A DNA stretch of 64,000 nucleotides from Acidimangrovimonas sediminis (lineage in GTDB: Bacteria > Pseudomonadota > Alphaproteobacteria > Rhodobacterales > Rhodobacteraceae), in the NCBI RefSeq assembly GCF_002871005.1, contig NZ_PHSN01000012.1:225460-289459 (forward strand), written 5' to 3'. The position numbers and the translations under genes were made by a program. Below are positions 44,935 through 54,143 of this stretch, piece after piece. A model generated the notes under the pieces. The model saw only the letters and a program-made list of their open reading frames with translations. It was not told the origin of the DNA and searched no databases. Every line of letters begins with the position of its first letter. Positions within the stretch are counted from its first letter, which is position 1.

Positions 44935-45371
44935 ATCAATCCCCCGGGCCGGCGTCGCGACGTCCGGAAGACCGGGGTCCGCGCCAGCGCCCTTGCTGAG
45001 CGGTGAACCTCGCACAGGCGTTCCTCGGTGAAGGCCATGACCGGAAGGTCGGGGGCGATCTGGGCCGAAGCGTTGGGGCCGATCAGCTTCAGCTGCCAGG
45101 CCGGGAACCGGCGCTCCGCGATGTCGCTGATGCCAAAGGGCACGACATCGTCGTGCCGGGAGTCGGTCATGATGCAGGACAGAAGCTCGCGCACATGCCG
45201 CGCGGGCCCTTCGATCGTCTGAAGGAAGAACCTGCCGTCGAACAGCAGGAGGCTGGTGATGCCGAAGAACCTGTTCCGCTCCTGACTGCGGGTCAGGATC
45301 GCCGCGATATCGTCGACGGGATGTTCCAATCGAGCGAGACTGCGGTAGGACGCAGTGAACAAATGCTCCAC
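44931..45371 (-). CDS. BLUF-domain-like protein lacking the photoactive tyrosine
   Basis: 146-residue protein whose first 100 residues follow the BLUF (blue-light FAD) pattern: FGITSLLLFDGRFFLQTIEGP with the flavin-contact Asn33 and Gln51, and FPAWQLKL with Trp92. The N-terminal strand reads HLFTASYRS, so the tyrosine essential for BLUF photochemistry (LxYxS in others) is Thr6; Tyr9 is nearby but out of register. The tail (about 100-146) is basic. I choose GTG at 45371, with AGGAGA ten bases upstream, because it aligns with normal BLUF starts; a longer version is possible. Overlaps the 88-residue gene. Either a light-blind FAD protein or a re-wired sensor. Confidence 0.78.
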   Translation of the reverse strand: MEHLFTASYRSLARLEHPVDDIAAILTRSQERNRFFGITSLLLFDGRFFLQTIEGPARHVRELLSCIMTDSRHDDVVPFGISDIAERRFPAWQLKLIGPNASAQIAPDLPVMAFTEERLCEVHRSARALARTPVFRTSRRRPGGLI

Positions 45372-45716
45372 GGGGCGCCAATCTCCTAGCGATGACGGCG
45401 ACACGTGCAATCCGCACCGTGCCGTTCAACGCCCCCACGTCTCTTGGTACTCCCATGTCACGAGCAGAGGCCACCCCCATTCGCGTGAAAAGTGTTCCCC
45501 GACATCAATTAAGGTCGGATTTCCGCCGATTGCGACGGGCCGGGCAGGGGGCCTTGCGCGGGAGGTAGAGGAGAGGAAAAGTTTCTTCTCAGAGAGATGT
45601 TATTACATATTGCATATCCTGCCGCGCCGTGATCCCTTGCGCACGAACGGAGAGACCGGCGAGGGAGCGGAGACTTTGCTATTGAACCTGCCAGGGGAAC
45701 GGGCGAAGGTCTCGCA
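45372..45716. other. Divergent control region between BLUF-like unit and B12 riboswitch
   Basis: 345 bp without a gene I can support. It must hold promoters for both directions. An AT-rich stretch (about 45571-45620) contains a hairpin, GAGAGGAAA facing TTTCTTCTC with one G-T pair (45571-45590), and the sequence TTATTACATATTGCATAT. No clear -35/-10 pair or known operator stands out. Confidence 0.5.
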
Positions 45717-45900
45717 GGATGGTCTTCGCGGCGACACCGTCGCGGGGATAATAGGGAATACGGTGTGGCCCCCGGGCCGAAGCCGTAGCTGCCCCCGCAA
45801 CTGTAAGCGGTGAGCGCCTCCGAAGCGATGCCACTGGTCCGGTACGGGCCGGGAAGGCACGGAGCGCGTCACGACCCGCGAGCCAGGAGACCTGCCATCC
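45717..45900 (+). promoter_or_regulatory. Cobalamin riboswitch upstream of the B12 importer
   Basis: All main conserved parts are present in order: AATAGGGAATACGGTG (about 45769-45784), GCTGCCCCCGCAACTGTAAG (from 45788), GCCACTGG (45830-45837), GGGAAGGCACGG (about 45851-45862) and the B12 box AGCCAGGAGACCTGCC (45881-45896). GGATGG (45717-45722) can pair with CCATCC (45895-45900) to close stem P1. With adenosylcobalamin bound it should shut off the importer genes starting at 46017. Confidence 0.95.
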
Positions 45901-46016
45901 ACGAAGAACTTTGATCGGCCGGGGTGTGCCGAGACGGGTCGGATTCCGCGCCGCCGCGTGGCCGGGATCTCGGACGTCGCCTCACGCCCCCGCACAGCGG
46001 CGGACTGCGAGAGGCG

Positions 46017-46820
46017 ATGAGGGACAATCAGCTATCCGATTTCCACGGGGCGGCGCATCTCGACGTGCGTGACCTGTGCTGGGCCCCGCGCAGGGGGCCG
46101 TCCGTCGTCTCGGGCATCTCCTTCACGGCCGAACCGGGCGAGGTGCTGGCCATCGTCGGCCCGAACGGCGCGGGCAAGTCCAGCCTGCTGCGCTGTCTCT
46201 ACCGCTACTACCGGCCGGCGGGCGGACAGGTCCTGCTCGACGGCACCGACATCTGGCGGATCACGCCTGCGGCCTGCGCCCGGCGCGTCGCGACCGTGAC
46301 GCAGGAGACCACCTCCGACTTCAGCCTGTCCGTGCGCGACATCGTCGAGCTGGGCACGCTGCCGCATGTCGGGTGGTCCCGCGCCCGGCGGTCCGGTGCC
46401 GTTGCCCACGCGATCGCGACGATGCGCCTCGAACCCTTGCTCGGGCGTGAGCTGGGGGCGTTGTCGGGTGGCGAGAAGCAGCGGGTGATGATCGCCCGCG
46501 CGCTGGCGCAGGATCCCGCGCTGCTGATCCTCGACGAGCCGACAAACCACCTCGACATCCGCCATCAGCTGGAGGTTCTGCAGCTGATGCGCGATCTGCC
46601 CTGCACGGTGATCGTCTCGTTGCACGATCTCGCGCTCGCCAGCGCCTATGCCGACCGCGTCATCGTCCTGCGCGAGGGCCGTGCGGCCTCCGTCGGGCTG
46701 CCGCTCGAGGTGCTGACGCCGGCCGAGGTGCGCGCCACCTTCGCCGTCGAGACGGCGGTCGACCTTCACCCGGTGACCGGGCGTCCCCGGTTCTCGTTTC
46801 ACCTCGAAAAACAAAGCTGA
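46017..46820 (+). CDS. ABC transporter ATP-binding protein (BtuD/FecE type)
   Basis: 267-residue ATPase of the siderophore/B12 importer group. Walker A GPNGAGKSS (about 43-51), signature LSGGEKQRVMIARAL (about 149-163), Walker B LLILDEPTNHLDI and H-loop SLHD. The ATG at 46017 has only a weak, close GAGAGG; the open frame extends to 45924 but that part is riboswitch expression platform. First gene after the B12 riboswitch, so the transported compound is almost certainly a corrinoid (or, less likely, cobalt). Confidence 0.9.
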   Translation: MRDNQLSDFHGAAHLDVRDLCWAPRRGPSVVSGISFTAEPGEVLAIVGPNGAGKSSLLRCLYRYYRPAGGQVLLDGTDIWRITPAACARRVATVTQETTSDFSLSVRDIVELGTLPHVGWSRARRSGAVAHAIATMRLEPLLGRELGALSGGEKQRVMIARALAQDPALLILDEPTNHLDIRHQLEVLQLMRDLPCTVIVSLHDLALASAYADRVIVLREGRAASVGLPLEVLTPAEVRATFAVETAVDLHPVTGRPRFSFHLEKQS

Positions 46821-46830
46821 GGATCCCCGA

Positions 46831-47772
46831 ATGCTCAAATCCCTCGTGCTGACCGCGGCGCTGCTTGGCGCCGCCCCGGCCTTCGCCAGCGGGTTTCCCG
46901 TGACCGTCAGGAGCTGCGACCGCGAAGTCACCTTCGATGCCGCACCGAAGCGGGCGGTCTCGAACGACGTCAACCTGACCGAGATGATGCTGGTGCTGGG
47001 TCTGCGCGATCACATGGTCGGCTACACGGGGATCAGCGGCTGGAAGACGCTGGATCCGGCCTATCGCGACGGGATCACCGAACTGCCGGAGCTGTCCGCC
47101 AAGTATCCCACGAAGGAGGTGCTTCTGGGTGCCGATGCCGATTTCTACTTTGCCGGGTGGAACTATGGCATGCGGGTCGGCGGTGCGGTCACCCCCGCGA
47201 CCCTCAAGCCCTACGGGATCAAGGTCTACGAGCTGACGGAAAGCTGCGTGCACATCATGAAGATGCCCAAGGCCTCCATGGCCGACCTCTACGACGACCT
47301 GCTCAACCTCGGGCGGATCTTCGGGGTCGAGGAGCGGGCGGAGAAGCTGGTCGCCGGCTACCGCAAGGAGCTTGCACAGTTCCGGGCGGGGCTGAGCCCG
47401 CTGAAACATCCGCCCCGGGTCTTCGTCTACGATTCCGGCGAGCAGAAGCCCTTCACCGCCGGCGCCTACGCCATGCCCACCGCGCTGATCGAGGCGGCCG
47501 GCGGGCATAACGTGATGGACGACGTGCAGACCAGCTGGACCAAGGTCGGGTGGGAATCGGTGATCGCCGCGAACCCCGACGTGATCGTCATCATCAACTA
47601 CGGCAAGGTCACGGCGAAGCAGAAGGAGGCCTTCCTCGAGGACAACCCGGCGCTGGCCAACATCCCGGCGGTGAAGAACCGCCGCTTCGCCGTGCTGCAA
47701 TACGCCGAGGCGACCCCGGGGCCGCGCAACATCGACGCGATCAAGCGCCTTGCCGCCGCCTTCCGTGACTGA
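46831..47772 (+). CDS. Corrinoid/siderophore-type ABC substrate-binding protein (BtuF-like)
   Basis: 313-residue periplasmic binding protein of the BtuF/FhuD class (long helix between two lobes). Signal peptide about 1-19 (cut after AFAS). Features: FDAAPKRAVSNDVNLTEMMLVLGL (first lobe), ANPDVIVIINYGK (about 249-261) and the late NIPAVKNRRFAVL. It overlaps the following permease gene by eight bases. Control by the B12 riboswitch points to a cobalamin precursor or cobalamin as ligand; sequence alone would also fit an iron chelate. Confidence 0.88.
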   Translation: MLKSLVLTAALLGAAPAFASGFPVTVRSCDREVTFDAAPKRAVSNDVNLTEMMLVLGLRDHMVGYTGISGWKTLDPAYRDGITELPELSAKYPTKEVLLGADADFYFAGWNYGMRVGGAVTPATLKPYGIKVYELTESCVHIMKMPKASMADLYDDLLNLGRIFGVEERAEKLVAGYRKELAQFRAGLSPLKHPPRVFVYDSGEQKPFTAGAYAMPTALIEAAGGHNVMDDVQTSWTKVGWESVIAANPDVIVIINYGKVTAKQKEAFLEDNPALANIPAVKNRRFAVLQYAEATPGPRNIDAIKRLAAAFRD

Positions 47773-48856
47773 GGCCGGCCAACGCCCGGCCCCGCGCCGC
47801 AGCCACGGCCGGCGTGTGGCGGCGGAACGCGGCCGGGCCGGCTTTGCCCTGCTGATGGGGGCGATGGTGCTGCTGCTGCTCGCGGCGATGACGCTGGCCA
47901 TCGCGGTCGGCGGTGTGTCGATCGCCCCGGCGACGGTCTGGGCGATCCTGCTGCACCGGCTGGGGCTGGGCGAGGCGGGGCACTGGACCACCGGTCAGGA
48001 TGCGATCGTCTGGCTGGTCCGGGCACCCCGCGCGGTGCTTGGGGCCGCGGTCGGCGCGTCGCTGGCGCTTGTCGGCGCCGCGCTGCAATCGGTCACGCGC
48101 AACACGCTGGCCGATCCGCACCTGCTGGGCGTGTCCTCGGGGGCTGCCCTCGGGGCGATCGTCGCGCTGTTGCAGACGGGGCTGATCTTCGGTCTGCTGA
48201 CGGTGCCGCTTTTCGCCTTCGCCGGGGCGCTCGGGGCGATGGCGCTGGTGCTTGCCGTCACCCATCTGACCGGGGCGCAATCGGCCGGACGGCTGATCCT
48301 GTCGGGCGTCGCCATCGGCTTCGTTCTGGGTGCCTTCGGCAACCTCGTCATCTTTCTCAGCGATCCGCGCGCCGCCAGCACGGCGATCTTCTGGATGCTC
48401 GGCGGGCTTGGCCTTGCGCAATGGTCGCAGCTTCCCTATCCGCTGGCCGCGCTGGCGGGCTGCGGCGGCTACCTGCTGCTGCGGGCGAAGGGCCTCAACG
48501 CCGCGACGCTGGGCGACGAGACTGCCACCACGCTGGGTCTTCAGATCCGGCGTTTCCGGTTCACGATCTTCATCGTCTGCGCCCTGCTGACGGGCACGGC
48601 GGTCGCCTTCTCCGGAATCATCGCCTTCGTCGGGCTGATGAGCCCGCATATCGTGCGGCTCTGCATCGGTGGTGACTATCGTCGGGTGCTGCCCGCCTCG
48701 GCGCTGTTCGGGGCGATCTTCCTCGTGCTCTCGGACGTGGCGGCGCGCTGCATCATGCCGCCGCAGGACATCCCGCTGGGCGTGCTGACCAGTTTCGTGG
48801 GCGGTATCGTCTTCATCCTGCTGATGGCGCGCAACCGCCGGCTCGCCGGAGATTGA
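47765..48856 (+). CDS. FecCD-family ABC permease (BtuC-like)
   Basis: 363-residue permease with about ten helices. Landmarks: RAPRAVLGAAVGASLALVGAALQ (about 86-108), RNTLADPHLLGVSSGAALGA (about 113-132), and GIIAFVGLMSPHIVRL (about 284-299), all typical of BtuC/FhuB/FecCD. Starts with GTG at 47765 inside the end of the binding-protein gene. Gene order here is ATPase, binding protein, permease. Converges on cobF with 41 bp between. Confidence 0.92.
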   Translation: MTEAGQRPAPRRSHGRRVAAERGRAGFALLMGAMVLLLLAAMTLAIAVGGVSIAPATVWAILLHRLGLGEAGHWTTGQDAIVWLVRAPRAVLGAAVGASLALVGAALQSVTRNTLADPHLLGVSSGAALGAIVALLQTGLIFGLLTVPLFAFAGALGAMALVLAVTHLTGAQSAGRLILSGVAIGFVLGAFGNLVIFLSDPRAASTAIFWMLGGLGLAQWSQLPYPLAALAGCGGYLLLRAKGLNAATLGDETATTLGLQIRRFRFTIFIVCALLTGTAVAFSGIIAFVGLMSPHIVRLCIGGDYRRVLPASALFGAIFLVLSDVAARCIMPPQDIPLGVLTSFVGGIVFILLMARNRRLAGD

Positions 48857-48897
48857 CGCGGCGCGGGCCGGTCACCCTGGCCGGTCCTCAGCGACGC

Positions 48898-49650
48898 TCA
48901 GCACGCGCGCCGGAGAAGGTAGATATCCATGATCCAGCCGTGGCGCGCCCGGGCTTCGGCGCGGGCGGCGGCGATCTGGCCGGCCACCTCGGCCAGGGGG
49001 CCGGCAATGCGGATCTCGTCGTCCATGCCGGCATAGGCCGACCACCAGATGAACACCCCCTCGGGGTCGACCGCCTCGAACGCCTGCCCGGCGTCGAGCA
49101 TGACGACGACCGAATCGTGCCCCGCGGGCCAGCCGTCCTCACGCAGGCGCCGGCCGGTGGTGATCGCGACCGGGCCGCCCACGGCGTTGAGCGGGATCGC
49201 ATGCCCGGCGGTCAGCGCGGCGATCGCGGTGATACCGGGGATCACCCGCACCTCGATCGGCATCCGTCCGCGAAGGCGCTCCGCGATCCGAAGGGTGCTG
49301 TCGTAAAGTGCGGGGTCGCCCCAGACGAGGAAGGCCGCATGACCGCCCTCTGGCAGGGCGTCGGCCAGTTCCGCGGCCCAGACCTCGGCGATCGCGTCGT
49401 GCCAGGCCTCAACCCCTGCGCGATACCCGCCCGAGGCATCGCGCACCGGCAGGTCGAACTCCCTGACCACCGGGCCGGGCGCGCGCAGGACCCGGGCGCA
49501 GATCGCGCGGCGCAGCTCGGCCAGGTCATCCTTGGCCGCGCCCTTGCGGGGGATCAGGATCACCTCGGCGGTATTCATCGCCGCCTCGGCCTGCCGGGTG
49601 ACGTGATCGGGGTTGCCGCTGCCGATCCCGATCAGCGAAAGTGTGATCAT
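48898..49650 (-). CDS. cobF: Precorrin-6A synthase (deacetylating)
   Basis: 250-residue SAM-dependent methyltransferase of the tetrapyrrole methylase fold that methylates C1 of precorrin-5 and removes the acetyl group. SAM loop IGIGSGNPDHVTRQA (about 7-21) and the CobF-specific FIWWSAYAGMDDEIR (about 200-214) are visible. Its normal length is 250-260. Last gene of the long cob operon; the start overlaps the cobA stop. Confidence 0.95.
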   Translation of the reverse strand: MITLSLIGIGSGNPDHVTRQAEAAMNTAEVILIPRKGAAKDDLAELRRAICARVLRAPGPVVREFDLPVRDASGGYRAGVEAWHDAIAEVWAAELADALPEGGHAAFLVWGDPALYDSTLRIAERLRGRMPIEVRVIPGITAIAALTAGHAIPLNAVGGPVAITTGRRLREDGWPAGHDSVVVMLDAGQAFEAVDPEGVFIWWSAYAGMDDEIRIAGPLAEVAGQIAAARAEARARHGWIMDIYLLRRAC

Positions 49651-50387
49651 CGCCCGACCTCCGGCGCCGGGTCGGCGAGGGCGCCGTAAAGGATCAGCGC
49701 GGGTGCCGACCCCGCCGGTGCCGCGCCAAGCGTCTCGGCCAGCGCGCGCATCGTGCTCAGCCGCAGGGCTTCGCCGGGGGTCGAGACCGCCTCGGCCAGA
49801 AGCGCCGGGGTCTCGGCGGGCAGACCTGCCGCGAACAGCCGTTCGGCCAGCCGGGCAAAGGTGCGCCGGCCCATGTAGACCGCCGTCGTGGCCTCGGGAT
49901 CCGCCAGCGCGGCCATATTCAGGCCCTCGGGCAGCGCACCTGCGACGTCGTGCCCGGTGACGAACTGCAGCCGCCGCGCGGTCAGCCGCCGGGTCAGCGG
50001 AATGCCCGCCGCCGCCGCCGCCGCCGAGGCCGTGGTGACCCCGGGGATCACCTCGTAGGCGATCCCGGCCGCGCGCAGGGCACAGATCTCTTCCTCCAGC
50101 CGGCCGAAGATCCCCGCGTCGCCGGATTTCAGCCGCACCACCCGCACCCCCGTGGCGGCATAATCGACCAGCAGGCGGCTGACATGATCCTGCCGGGGCG
50201 AGGGCCGGCCCGCGCGCTTTCCCACGCCGACGAGATCGGCCCCCGGGCGCGCCAGGTCGAGGATCGGCCCGGCGGAGAGATCGTCGTAAAGCACCGCGTC
50301 CGCGGCCTTCAGCCGGTCCACCGCCTTGACGGTCAGAAGCTCGGGGTCGCCCGGGCCGGACGAGACGAAGCTGACGAAGCCGCTCAT
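49647..50387 (-). CDS. cobA: Uroporphyrinogen-III C-methyltransferase (SUMT)
   Basis: 246-residue enzyme that adds methyl groups at C2 and C7 of uroporphyrinogen III to make precorrin-2, the entry into the B12 path. SSGPGDPELLTVKAVDRL (about 9-26), VRLKSGDAGIFGRLEEE (about 82-98) and ATTAVYMGRRTFARL are all typical of SUMT. Single-domain form (not the CysG fusion). Four-base overlaps with cobB and cobF. Confidence 0.95.
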   Translation of the reverse strand: MSGFVSFVSSGPGDPELLTVKAVDRLKAADAVLYDDLSAGPILDLARPGADLVGVGKRAGRPSPRQDHVSRLLVDYAATGVRVVRLKSGDAGIFGRLEEEICALRAAGIAYEVIPGVTTASAAAAAAGIPLTRRLTARRLQFVTGHDVAGALPEGLNMAALADPEATTAVYMGRRTFARLAERLFAAGLPAETPALLAEAVSTPGEALRLSTMRALAETLGAAPAGSAPALILYGALADPAPEVGR

Positions 50388-51718
50388 GCGTCCTCCGCGA
50401 TCAGGTGAAAGAAGGTGCCGGTGGCATTCCCCCGGCGCGAGCCGGTCTCGGGCACCGCGTTGCCCCCGGCGTCGACGACTTTGGCCAGCGGGGCGTCCGG
50501 CTGGTCGAGAATGGTGGAATAGTGAAATTCATGCCCCCTCAACCTGGCGTTGAGCGGGTGGCTGGGGATCGATTCGTGCAAGTGCGCGAGGCGATAGCCA
50601 AGGTGCATCCGGCGGGTTTCGTAGGAGGTGACGAGGCCCAGAAGCCCCGCCATCGCATGCCGTGTGCCCTGCTTGTCGATCAGCGCGGCGCCCATCGCCA
50701 TGTAGCCGCCGCACTCGCCGTGAACGGGTTTTGTTTCGGCGAAGGCGCGCAGCCCGGCGTGGAAATTGCCGGCGGCGGCAAGCGGGCCCGCATGCAGTTC
50801 CGGGTACCCCCCGGGCAGCCAGCAGACATCGGCTGCCGGATCGGGCCCCTCGTCGGCCAGGGGCGAGAAGGGCACGATCTCGGCTCCGGCCGCGCGCCAG
50901 CCCTGCACCAGATGGGGGTAGGTGAAGGAGAAGGCCGCGTCGCGGGCCAGCGCGATGCGCTGCCCGGGGGGCGGCACCGGGCGGGGGGTGCCGCCCCCCG
51001 CCGCCGGGTCGGGCGTCGGCCGGGCCGCGGCACACAGGCGGTCAAGCTCCACATGGGCGGCGATGAAGCGACCGGCCTCGGCGATCAGCGCGTCCAGCGT
51101 CGCGTGTTCCCCGGCCTGCACCAGCCCGAGGTGGCGCTCCGGCATTTCCAGATCGGGCCGCCGGGGCAGAACCCCCAGCACGGCGATTCCGGCCTCGTCC
51201 ATCCCGGCGCGCAGCAGCGCCTCGTGCCGGGGGGAGGCCACACGGTTCAGCACGACGCCCGCAAGCGCGACCTCAGGGCGGAAGCGCGCGAACCCCAGCG
51301 CCGTCGCGGCGGCGGATTGCGCCTGCCCCGAGGCGTCGAGGATCAGCACCACCGGCCAGCCCATCATCGCCGCGATCTCGGCGCTGGCGCCGGTGCCGGT
51401 CGCGCCGGGGCTCGCCACCCCGTCGAACAGCCCCATCGACCCCTCGGCCAGCACGAGGTCGGCCCCGCGCGCGGCTTCCACAAGTCCGGCGATCCGGTCC
51501 TGCGACATCGCCCAGCCGTCGAGGTTGAACGACTCCCGCCCAGAGGCCGCGCGGTGAAAGCCGGGATCGATGTAATCCGGCCCGGACTTGAACGGCTGCA
51601 CCACCATCCCGCGCCGGGCCAGCGCCGCAAGGAGGCCCAGCATCAGCGTCGTCTTGCCGGTGCCCGAGGCGGGGGCCGAGATCATCAGCCCCGGGGGAAG
51701 CGGCGGCCGCGCGGTCAT
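50384..51718 (-). CDS. cobB: Cobyrinate a,c-diamide synthase (glutamine-hydrolysing)
   Basis: 444-residue ATP-dependent amidase that turns hydrogenobyrinic acid into its a,c-diamide. N-terminal ATPase-like domain with [16 protein letters not shown] (about 17-32) and [11 protein letters not shown] (about 47-57); C-terminal type I glutaminase with the nucleophile in [10 protein letters not shown] (Cys about 335) and a late His in RGHEFHYS (about 405). Start overlaps the cobM stop. This is the aerobic-path CobB, not the CobB deacetylase. Confidence 0.95.
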   Translation of the reverse strand: MTARPPLPPGLMISAPASGTGKTTLMLGLLAALARRGMVVQPFKSGPDYIDPGFHRAASGRESFNLDGWAMSQDRIAGLVEAARGADLVLAEGSMGLFDGVASPGATGTGASAEIAAMMGWPVVLILDASGQAQSAAATALGFARFRPEVALAGVVLNRVASPRHEALLRAGMDEAGIAVLGVLPRRPDLEMPERHLGLVQAGEHATLDALIAEAGRFIAAHVELDRLCAAARPTPDPAAGGGTPRPVPPPGQRIALARDAAFSFTYPHLVQGWRAAGAEIVPFSPLADEGPDPAADVCWLPGGYPELHAGPLAAAGNFHAGLRAFAETKPVHGECGGYMAMGAALIDKQGTRHAMAGLLGLVTSYETRRMHLGYRLAHLHESIPSHPLNARLRGHEFHYSTILDQPDAPLAKVVDAGGNAVPETGSRRGNATGTFFHLIAEDA

Positions 51719-52500
51719 GCGCTGCCCTCGGGAAAGCGCGGGTTGGCGCCGGTGGGGCGGAACCGGCGGTCGTAATCGCGGGCGTAGAGCCGGCTGTCGG
51801 CGAAGCCCTCGGCCGCCAGCGCGGGCCCCACGAGGATCAGCGCGGTGCGGGCGATTTCGCCGTCCATCGCGCCCTCGATCGTGGCAAGGGTGCCGTGCAG
51901 GACCCTTTCGTCCGGCCACGAGGCGCGCCAGACCACGGCCACGGGGCAGTCGGGGCCGTAATGCGGGGTCAATTCCGCGACCACGCGGTCAAGCACATGG
52001 ATCGACAGGTGGATTGCAAGCGTCGCCCCGGTCGCGGCGAAATTCGCCAGCGTCTCGCCCTCGGGCATCTGCGATGCCCGGCCCGACGTCCGGGTCAGCA
52101 CGACCGACTGCGCAAGCCCCGGCAGGGTAAGTTCCGCCTCGAGCGTTGCCGCGGCGGCGGCGAAGGCGGGCACTCCGGGGGTGACGTCGAACGGGATCCC
52201 CAGCGCGCGCAGGCGGCGAAGCTGCTCGCCCATCGCGGACCAGACCGACAGATCGCCCGAGTGCAGCCTTGCGACATCGTGGCCGGAGGCATGGGCGGTC
52301 GCGATCTCGTCGATGATCTCGTCGAGCGACAGCGGTGCGGTGTTGATGATCCGCGCCCCGGGCGGGCAATGCGCCAGCACCCCCGGCGGCACCAGCGATC
52401 CGGCATAGAGGCAGACTGGCGCTGCGGCGATCAGGTCGCGCCCGCGCAGGGTGAGGAGGTCGGGCGCGCCGGGGCCTGCGCCGATGAAGTGGACGGTCAT
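51715..52500 (-). CDS. cobM: Precorrin-4 C11-methyltransferase
   Basis: 261-residue methyltransferase of the CobM/CbiF group. Features: [16 protein letters not shown] (about 5-20), [17 protein letters not shown] (about 30-46), [16 protein letters not shown] (about 77-92) and [14 protein letters not shown]. Methylates C11 of precorrin-4 to give precorrin-5. Four-base overlaps on both sides (cobE, cobB). Confidence 0.96.
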   Translation of the reverse strand: MTVHFIGAGPGAPDLLTLRGRDLIAAAPVCLYAGSLVPPGVLAHCPPGARIINTAPLSLDEIIDEIATAHASGHDVARLHSGDLSVWSAMGEQLRRLRALGIPFDVTPGVPAFAAAAATLEAELTLPGLAQSVVLTRTSGRASQMPEGETLANFAATGATLAIHLSIHVLDRVVAELTPHYGPDCPVAVVWRASWPDERVLHGTLATIEGAMDGEIARTALILVGPALAAEGFADSRLYARDYDRRFRPTGANPRFPEGSA

Positions 52501-52862
52501 GACGGGATCCTTTCGGCGATCGCGGCGGTGGCGGTTCTGTCTGCGGAAACGGTGCGCGGCGCGATCAGCCGCGCGCCGGGCCCGGCGCCGGCCAGCGCGG
52601 CGGCTTCGGCCAGGCTGCCGGTGCCGAAGCGCGCGACGACGCGGGGCGAGTGCGTGGCGGTGGGCACCCCGGCCAGCGCCTCGGGGGGCAGGGCGAGGAT
52701 GGGCAGGTTCATCGCTTCGGCCAGGTGCCGGAGGGCGGGGGCCGTGGCCTTTTCGGCAGCGGTGGCCAGCGCGTCCAGCCTGCCGCCGCCCGCCCGGGCC
52801 AGCGCGTCGCCAAGCGCGGCGGCGGAGGTGCCCCGGCGAAACCCCAGCCCGGCCACTCTCAT
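52497..52862 (-). CDS. cobE: CobE/CbiG C-terminal domain protein
   Basis: 121-residue protein of the CobE family, related to the C-terminal domain of CbiG. It begins [20 protein letters not shown] and carries the family elements [18 protein letters not shown] (about 39-56) and [15 protein letters not shown] (about 84-98). CobE is needed for the aerobic path, but its exact chemistry is not settled; a role with acetaldehyde release or as helper of CobF is discussed. ATG on the stop of cobL; stop on the start of cobM. Confidence 0.88.
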   Translation of the reverse strand: MRVAGLGFRRGTSAAALGDALARAGGGRLDALATAAEKATAPALRHLAEAMNLPILALPPEALAGVPTATHSPRVVARFGTGSLAEAAALAGAGPGARLIAPRTVSADRTATAAIAERIPS

Positions 52863-54067
52863 CGCGTCACGCTCCATTGCACCAGCGGACGGGCGGGTTG
52901 CCAGCCGCGGCGGGAGCCAAGCGGCCGCGCCTCGGCCAGTTCGATCCTGAGAAGCGTGCCGCCCGCGCGGCCGGACCAGTCGGCGACAAGCGCCTCTGTC
53001 TCCAGCGTCACGGCATTGGCGACGAGGCGGGTGCCCGCCGGCAGGATGTCCCACAACCTTGCAAGCAGCGCGTCGGTCGCGCCACCGCCGATGAAGACGG
53101 CATCGGGCCGGGGCAGCCCCTCCAGCCCTTCGGGCGCGCGGGCCTCGGCCACGGTGAAGCGGTCGGCCAGTCCGAAGGCCTGGGCATTGGCCCGTGCCCG
53201 CGCGGCGCGGGTCGGGTTGGCCTCGATCCCCGCGGCGCGGCTTCGCGGTGCGGCCCGAAGCCATTCGATGGCGATGGAGCCGGATCCGGTGCCGATGTCC
53301 CACAACATCTCGCCCGCCCGCGGGGCCAGCGCGGCCAGCGTCAGGGCGCGCGACGGGCGCTTGGTGATCTGGCCGTCGTGATCGAACAGGTCGTCGGGCA
53401 GCCCCGGGGTACAGGGCAGGCCGGGGTTCGGACGGCCGGGTGAGGCGGCGCACTCCACGGCCACGGCGACCGGGGCGATCCCCGCGGTTGGGGGGCCGGC
53501 CAGCGCCTCGGCCGTGGTTTCGGTCACCGCCTCGCGCGGGCCGCCGAGCGCCTCCATCCGCCACAGGCGGGAGGGGCCGAAACCCTGCGCTGTCAGCCAC
53601 GCGGCGAACTCGGGCACGGCGGTGGCGTCGCGCATCAGGCAGATCATCCGGCCCCCGGGCGCCAGTGCCGCGCGTGCCCGGGCGAAGGGGGCCGCGTGCA
53701 GCCCGAGGCAGGTGACTTTCTCCAGCCGCCAGCCAAGCCGTGCCGCCGCCAGCGAAAAGGTCGAGGGCCCGGGAAAGGCGCGCCACGCGCCGGCGGACAG
53801 CCGGGCGGCAAGGCTGCCGCCTGCGCCGTGCCAGAACGGATCGCCCGAGGCCAGCACCGCCACCGGGCGACCGCTGAGCGCGAGCACCGGCGCGGGATCG
53901 AACGGCACCGGCCAGGCCCGACCCCTGTCGCCCACCCCGGCAAGCGCAAGGTGCCGTGGGCCGCCAAAAACCACCTCGGCCCCCGCCAGCGCCGCCCGGG
54001 CCGGGGCGCCCAGGCCCTCCAGCCCGTCTTCGCCGATCCCGATGATGGTGAGCCAGGGGTCAGACAT
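52859..54067 (-). CDS. cobL: Precorrin-6B methyltransferase/decarboxylase (C5,C15)
   Basis: 402-residue two-domain enzyme. N-terminal CbiE-like methylase (about 1-200; [35 protein letters not shown]) and C-terminal CbiT-like SAM enzyme (about 215-402; [17 protein letters not shown], then [12 protein letters not shown]). It methylates C5 and C15 and removes the acetate carboxyl of ring C. GGGAGGCG before the ATG at 54067. It lies divergent from cobK with 76 bp between, so it either has its own promoter there or depends on read-through across antisense cobK. Confidence 0.95.
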   Translation of the reverse strand: MSDPWLTIIGIGEDGLEGLGAPARAALAGAEVVFGGPRHLALAGVGDRGRAWPVPFDPAPVLALSGRPVAVLASGDPFWHGAGGSLAARLSAGAWRAFPGPSTFSLAAARLGWRLEKVTCLGLHAAPFARARAALAPGGRMICLMRDATAVPEFAAWLTAQGFGPSRLWRMEALGGPREAVTETTAEALAGPPTAGIAPVAVAVECAASPGRPNPGLPCTPGLPDDLFDHDGQITKRPSRALTLAALAPRAGEMLWDIGTGSGSIAIEWLRAAPRSRAAGIEANPTRAARARANAQAFGLADRFTVAEARAPEGLEGLPRPDAVFIGGGATDALLARLWDILPAGTRLVANAVTLETEALVADWSGRAGGTLLRIELAEARPLGSRRGWQPARPLVQWSVTR

Positions 54068-54143
54068 CGGGCGCCTCCCGGGTTGCGGTTGCGGCACGGT
54101 CGCGGCATTGCTCGGGTCGGGCAGGGGGCGAAAGGGCGTCGGC

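Noticed and set aside
45571..45620. Zur-like or other metal-regulator box in the AT-rich stretch before the riboswitch
   Set aside because: TTATTACATATTGCATAT is not a good inverted repeat and does not match a consensus I could defend.
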